Shown: one piece after another, positions 9,416 through 11,880 of the stretch
Numbering within the stretch: the first letter of the stretch is position 1
Layout: each line of letters begins with the position of its first letter
Origin: Sphingomonadaceae bacterium
GTDB taxonomy: Bacteria; Pseudomonadota; Alphaproteobacteria; Sphingomonadales; Sphingomonadaceae
Direction of reading: 5' to 3'
Length of the DNA: 11,880 nt
Assembly (NCBI GenBank): GCA_019454625.1
Contig: JACFNY010000035.1
Span: 1-11,880, forward strand
Translations under genes and position numbers: made by a program
The notes under the pieces: generated by a model
The model's input: the letters and a program-made list of their open reading frames with translations, nothing else
What the model was told of the DNA's origin: nothing
The model's database searches: none

Positions 9416-11044
9416 CGAACTGATGTATTCGCCGCGCAGCTTCCCGCTCTCGTCCTCGCCGTTGTAGCGGTAGAGGAACAGGTCCTGCATGGTGATGACG
9501 TCGCCTTCCATGCCGACCACCTCCGAGATGTGGGTGATGCGGCGGCCGCCGTCGCGCATACGGCTGATCTGCACGACGAGGTTGAGCGCGTCGGAAATCT
9601 GCTGGCGGATGGCGCTGGGGCTGAGATTGAGCCCGGCCATGTTGATCATGTTCTCAAGACGCGTCAGCGCCTCGCGCGGGCGGTTCGCGTGCAGCGTGCC
9701 GAGCGAGCCGTCGTGGCCCGTGTTCATGGCGGCGAGCAGGTCGAACGCCTCCGGGCCGCGGACCTCGCCGAGGATGATGCGGTCCGGGCGCATACGCAGC
9801 GCGTTCTTCACGAGGTCGCGCATCGTGACCTGGCCGTTGCCCTCGAGGTTCGCCGGGCGCGTTTCGAGGCGCACGACGTGCGGCTGCTGGAGCTGGAGCT
9901 CGGCGGCGTCCTCGATGGTGACGATGCGCTCGCCGGGGTCGATGTTGCGCGAGATCGCGTTCAGCATCGTGGTCTTGCCGGAACCCGTGCCGCCCGAGAT
10001 CAGGATGTTGAGGCGGCAGCGGCCGGCGATGTTGAGGAAGCGGCACATGGCCGGCGACATCGAGCCGCCTTCCATCATGCGGTCGAGCGTCAGCTTGATC
10101 TTGGAGAACTTGCGGATCGAGATCGAGGTGCCGTCGATGGCGAGCGGCGGGATGACGACGTTGACGCGGCTGCCGTCGAGAAGGCGCGCGTCGCAGATCG
10201 GCGAGGTCTCGTCGACGCGGCGGCCGACGGCGCTGACGATGCGCTGCGCGATGTTGAGCAGGTGCGCGTCGTCGCGGAACCTGACGTCGGTCTGCGCGAG
10301 CTTGCCCTTGCGCTCGGCGTAGACGACGTTCGGCCCGTTCACCATGATCTCGCTGACGTCGTCGTCGTTGAGAAGCGGCTCGAGCGGCCCGAGGCCGAGC
10401 ATGTCGTTGAGCAGCAGCGTCACGAGATCGCGCTGCTCGCGCTGGTTGAGGCCGATCTTCTCCTGAACGAGGATCTCGGAGATCACGTCGGAGATCTGCT
10501 CGGCGAGCTCGCCGCGCGAGAGGTCGGCGATGACGCTCGCGTCGATCCGCTCCATCAGGATCGGGTGGACGCGTTCCTTGGCCGCGAGCACGCTCTGGGT
10601 GCTCGAACTCGCCACGCGGGCGGTGCGCTCGGCGGCCTCCACGCTGGCGGCCGGCTTCAGGCCGCCGACGAGATTGATGAGCTCGTTGAGGAGGACGGTG
10701 ACGGTGTCGCGCACCTGCCCGTCGTCGATCGCCATGCCCTGGATGTCGGCGAGGCGCTTGACGGTGTCTTCCATCTGCGCGGCGAGCTCGCCGCGGCGGC
10801 GGTTGCGCGTCTTCGTCGCCGGGAACAGCTCGGGAAGCTGCGGCGAAAGGATCGCGTGCAACTCCCACACGCAGTTCTCGGTGCTGCGCCCGCGCGGCGT
10901 CTCGACGGGTTTCGAAAGCCCGAAGTCCCCGGAATCGGCAACGAGCGGCCGCCTGCCGGTGCCGGCGGCGGGGCTCTGCCCGAAGCCGTCGCCGACCACC
11001 TGCAGTCCTGCGCCGCTTCGTTTTCCGAATCCCCTGGGCTGCAT
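9395..11044 (-). CDS. tadA: Tad pilus motor ATPase TadA/CpaF, with apparent C-terminal frameshift
   Basis: 549 residues as written; the cytoplasmic secretion ATPase powering Tad/Flp pilus assembly. The ATPase core is complete: Walker A GGTGSGKTT (351-359, Lys357), Asp box RIVTIEDAAELQL (373-385), Walker B DRIILGEVRGPEAFD (421-435) and His box TGHDGSLGTLHANRP (442-456). Before it lies the usual helical domain (about 159-235: VHPILMERID, LLLNDMLGLGPLEPLL, VSEIMVNGP). Two oddities stand out. Residues about 62-130 look like a diverged second copy of that helical domain, making the N-terminus long. The C-terminus breaks off as GEYISSPARAIC, while the expected conserved tail (AEYFGLGRALMECMG) follows in the -1 frame and ends at 9342. 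With one base restored the protein would be 567 residues. The ATG at 11044 has a purine-rich GGGGTAAGG just upstream. Confidence 0.93.
   Translation of the reverse strand: MQPRGFGKRSGAGLQVVGDGFGQSPAAGTGRRPLVADSGDFGLSKPVETPRGRSTENCVWELHAILSPQLPELFPATKTRNRRRGELAAQMEDTVKRLADIQGMAIDDGQVRDTVTVLLNELINLVGGLKPAASVEAAERTARVASSSTQSVLAAKERVHPILMERIDASVIADLSRGELAEQISDVISEILVQEKIGLNQREQRDLVTLLLNDMLGLGPLEPLLNDDDVSEIMVNGPNVVYAERKGKLAQTDVRFRDDAHLLNIAQRIVSAVGRRVDETSPICDARLLDGSRVNVVIPPLAIDGTSISIRKFSKIKLTLDRMMEGGSMSPAMCRFLNIAGRCRLNILISGGTGSGKTTMLNAISRNIDPGERIVTIEDAAELQLQQPHVVRLETRPANLEGNGQVTMRDLVKNALRMRPDRIILGEVRGPEAFDLLAAMNTGHDGSLGTLHANRPREALTRLENMINMAGLNLSPSAIRQQISDALNLVVQISRMRDGGRRITHISEVVGMEGDVITMQDLFLYRYNGEDESGKLRGEYISSPARAIC
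10376..10570 (-). repeat. TadA helical N-domain, canonical copy (copy B)
   Basis: Encodes TadA residues 159-223, from VHPILMERID to GLGPLEP, the helical segment that in CpaF proteins sits directly before the ATPase core. It aligns with copy A (10655-10861) without gaps over 45 residues: 15 are identical, including RGELA and RD-VT-LLN. Confidence 0.6.
10655..10861 (-). repeat. TadA helical N-domain, extra diverged copy (copy A)
   Basis: Encodes TadA residues 62-130. The shared pattern is (L/V)H(A/P)IL, then RGELAxQ, a two-helix stretch of equal length, and RDxVTxLLN(E/D). The DNA also shares a run of about 16 identical bases at the RGELA codons (CGCGGCGAGCTCGCCG), so duplication is more likely than convergence, although that run reflects mostly preferred codons. 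Confidence 0.55.
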
Positions 11045-11069
11045 ACCTTACCCCGTTTTACGCACGCGC

Positions 11070-11092
11070 CCCGGCCGGTTCGCCCGGCCGGG
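11070..11092 (-). other. GC-rich hairpin between tadZ and tadA
   Basis: A perfect 9-base inverted repeat (CCCGGCCGG / CCGGCCGGG) with a 5-base loop sits 6 bases after the tadZ stop and about 25 bases before the tadA ATG. It lacks a following T-run on the minus strand, so it is not a standard intrinsic terminator. It may protect or partially attenuate the mRNA between the two genes. It occupies much of the 54-base gap, where no promoter is evident. Confidence 0.45.
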
Positions 11093-11098
11093 AAGGCG

Positions 11099-11880
11099 TT
11101 ACTTCTTGCCCGAAGCCTTGGCGGTGCCCTTCTGGGGCAGCAGGCTGCGGACCTTGCTCATCAGCGTCTTCGCCTCGACCTCGTCGGCGATTTCACCCGC
11201 GAGCTGGACCGCCAGCGCCGTGAAGGCGCCGCCGACCTTGCCGGTCGCGACCGCGGCCAGCGCGCGGCCCTGCTTCGCGGCGCCCACGGCCTGCTTGACG
11301 TCGAGCGGGATGACGATGTCGAGCTTGCGCTCGATCGACGCCTCGAAATCCTTGCGCGCCACTTCGGGCGGCGGATTCGTGCCGACGCGGTTCGCGACCA
11401 TCGTCACCTTGGCGTGCGGCGCGTTCGCCTTGAGGAAGCCGAGCAGGCGGATCGCGTCGCGCGTCGAGGCCAGCGTCTGCTCCGTCACTACGACGACGTG
11501 GTTCACGTCGCTGAGCAGATGCGGGTGCTGCACCGCCACCGTGCGCGGCAGGTCGACGATCACCGTCTCGAAGGCGTTGCGCATCTCTTCCTGGAGCTGG
11601 AACAGCGCGCTGCCGTCGGCGATCAGCGGCTGGCTGATCGGCGCTTCGGCCGAGAGCACGGCGAGCTTCTCGCCCACGCGCACCATCGCACGCTCGATGA
11701 AGAGGCCGTCGATGCGGCTCGGGTTCTCGAGCGCGTCGGTAAGGCCGCGGCCCGGTTCGAGATCGAACGCGAGCGCGCCCGTGCCGAACTGCACGTCGAG
11801 ATCGAGAAGCGCCGTCGAGCGGCCCTGGCTGTCCGACGAGAGCCATGCGAGCGAGCTTGCGACCGTGGACGCGCCGACGC
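11099..11880 (-). CDS. cpaE: Tad pilus ParA/MinD-like ATPase TadZ/CpaE (N-terminus outside window)
   Basis: 259 residues of the C-terminal ATPase domain; the frame stays open to the window edge, so the ATG at 11794 is internal. The edge falls within the deviant Walker A, seen as VGASTVASSLAW; the usual P-loop lysine before S/T is Ala, as is common in alphaproteobacterial CpaE. DLDVQFGTGALAFDL (switch region) and VIVDLPRT (Walker B-like) follow, then VVVVTEQTLASTRDAIRLLGFL, shown here as VVVTEQTLASTRDA, and the lysine-rich end PQKGTAKASGKK. TadZ/CpaE proteins place the Tad machine at the cell pole; their N-terminus, missing here, is usually a receiver-like domain. It is the first of the four visible tad genes; its TAA is 54 bases upstream of tadA across a hairpin. 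Confidence 0.92.
   Translation of the reverse strand, partial: VGASTVASSLAWLSSDSQGRSTALLDLDVQFGTGALAFDLEPGRGLTDALENPSRIDGLFIERAMVRVGEKLAVLSAEAPISQPLIADGSALFQLQEEMRNAFETVIVDLPRTVAVQHPHLLSDVNHVVVVTEQTLASTRDAIRLLGFLKANAPHAKVTMVANRVGTNPPPEVARKDFEASIERKLDIVIPLDVKQAVGAAKQGRALAAVATGKVGGAFTALAVQLAGEIADEVEAKTLMSKVRSLLPQKGTAKASGKK

Noticed and set aside
9395..9420. Programmed -1 frameshift at the end of tadA
   Set aside because: No slippery heptamer in the tadA frame and no obvious stimulatory structure; a one-base indel is the simpler explanation.

Overview
The window is a gene-dense, high-GC stretch of bacterial chromosome, most likely from an alphaproteobacterium of the Sphingomonadales. That placement is an inference from three things: glyS followed directly by a bacterial PPDK gene, a DUF1214/DUF1254 gene pair, and a Tad operon whose proteins are of the alphaproteobacterial Cpa type. 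No tRNA, rRNA, insertion sequence, CRISPR array or phage gene was seen, and nothing suggests recent transfer. The longest stretch without a gene is about 75 bases.

Layout. (1) 1-4350, plus strand: the 3' end of glyS (glycyl-tRNA synthetase beta), then ppdK (pyruvate, phosphate dikinase, intact, 888 aa), then two small membrane-anchored proteins of the DUF1214 and DUF1254 families that overlap at an ATGA junction. The spacing fits a single transcription unit. (2) 6092-4428, minus strand: a three-gene unit of a membrane-anchored coiled-coil/helix-hairpin-helix protein, a small cysteine-containing lipoprotein (TGATG overlap) and a glutathione S-transferase family protein (4-base gap). (3) 6167-7387, plus strand: a family III (CaiB/BaiF) CoA-transferase, divergent from unit 2 and ending 3 bases from tadC. 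(4) 11880-7391, minus strand: part of a Tad/Flp pilus operon in the order tadZ(cpaE)-tadA(cpaF)-tadB-tadC. These encode the pole-localising ParA-like ATPase, the secretion motor ATPase and the two inner-membrane platform proteins.

The points that most deserve a second look are both in tadA. First, its N-terminus carries what looks like a second, diverged copy of the helical domain that normally precedes the ATPase core. Second, its conserved C-terminal tail lies in the -1 frame, so the gene as written stops early. Restoring one base would give a 567-residue protein whose stop overlaps the tadB start as ATGA. This is either a single-base sequence error or a real truncation. I found no convincing wholly new system; the rest of the window is chromosomal housekeeping plus a standard pilus locus.
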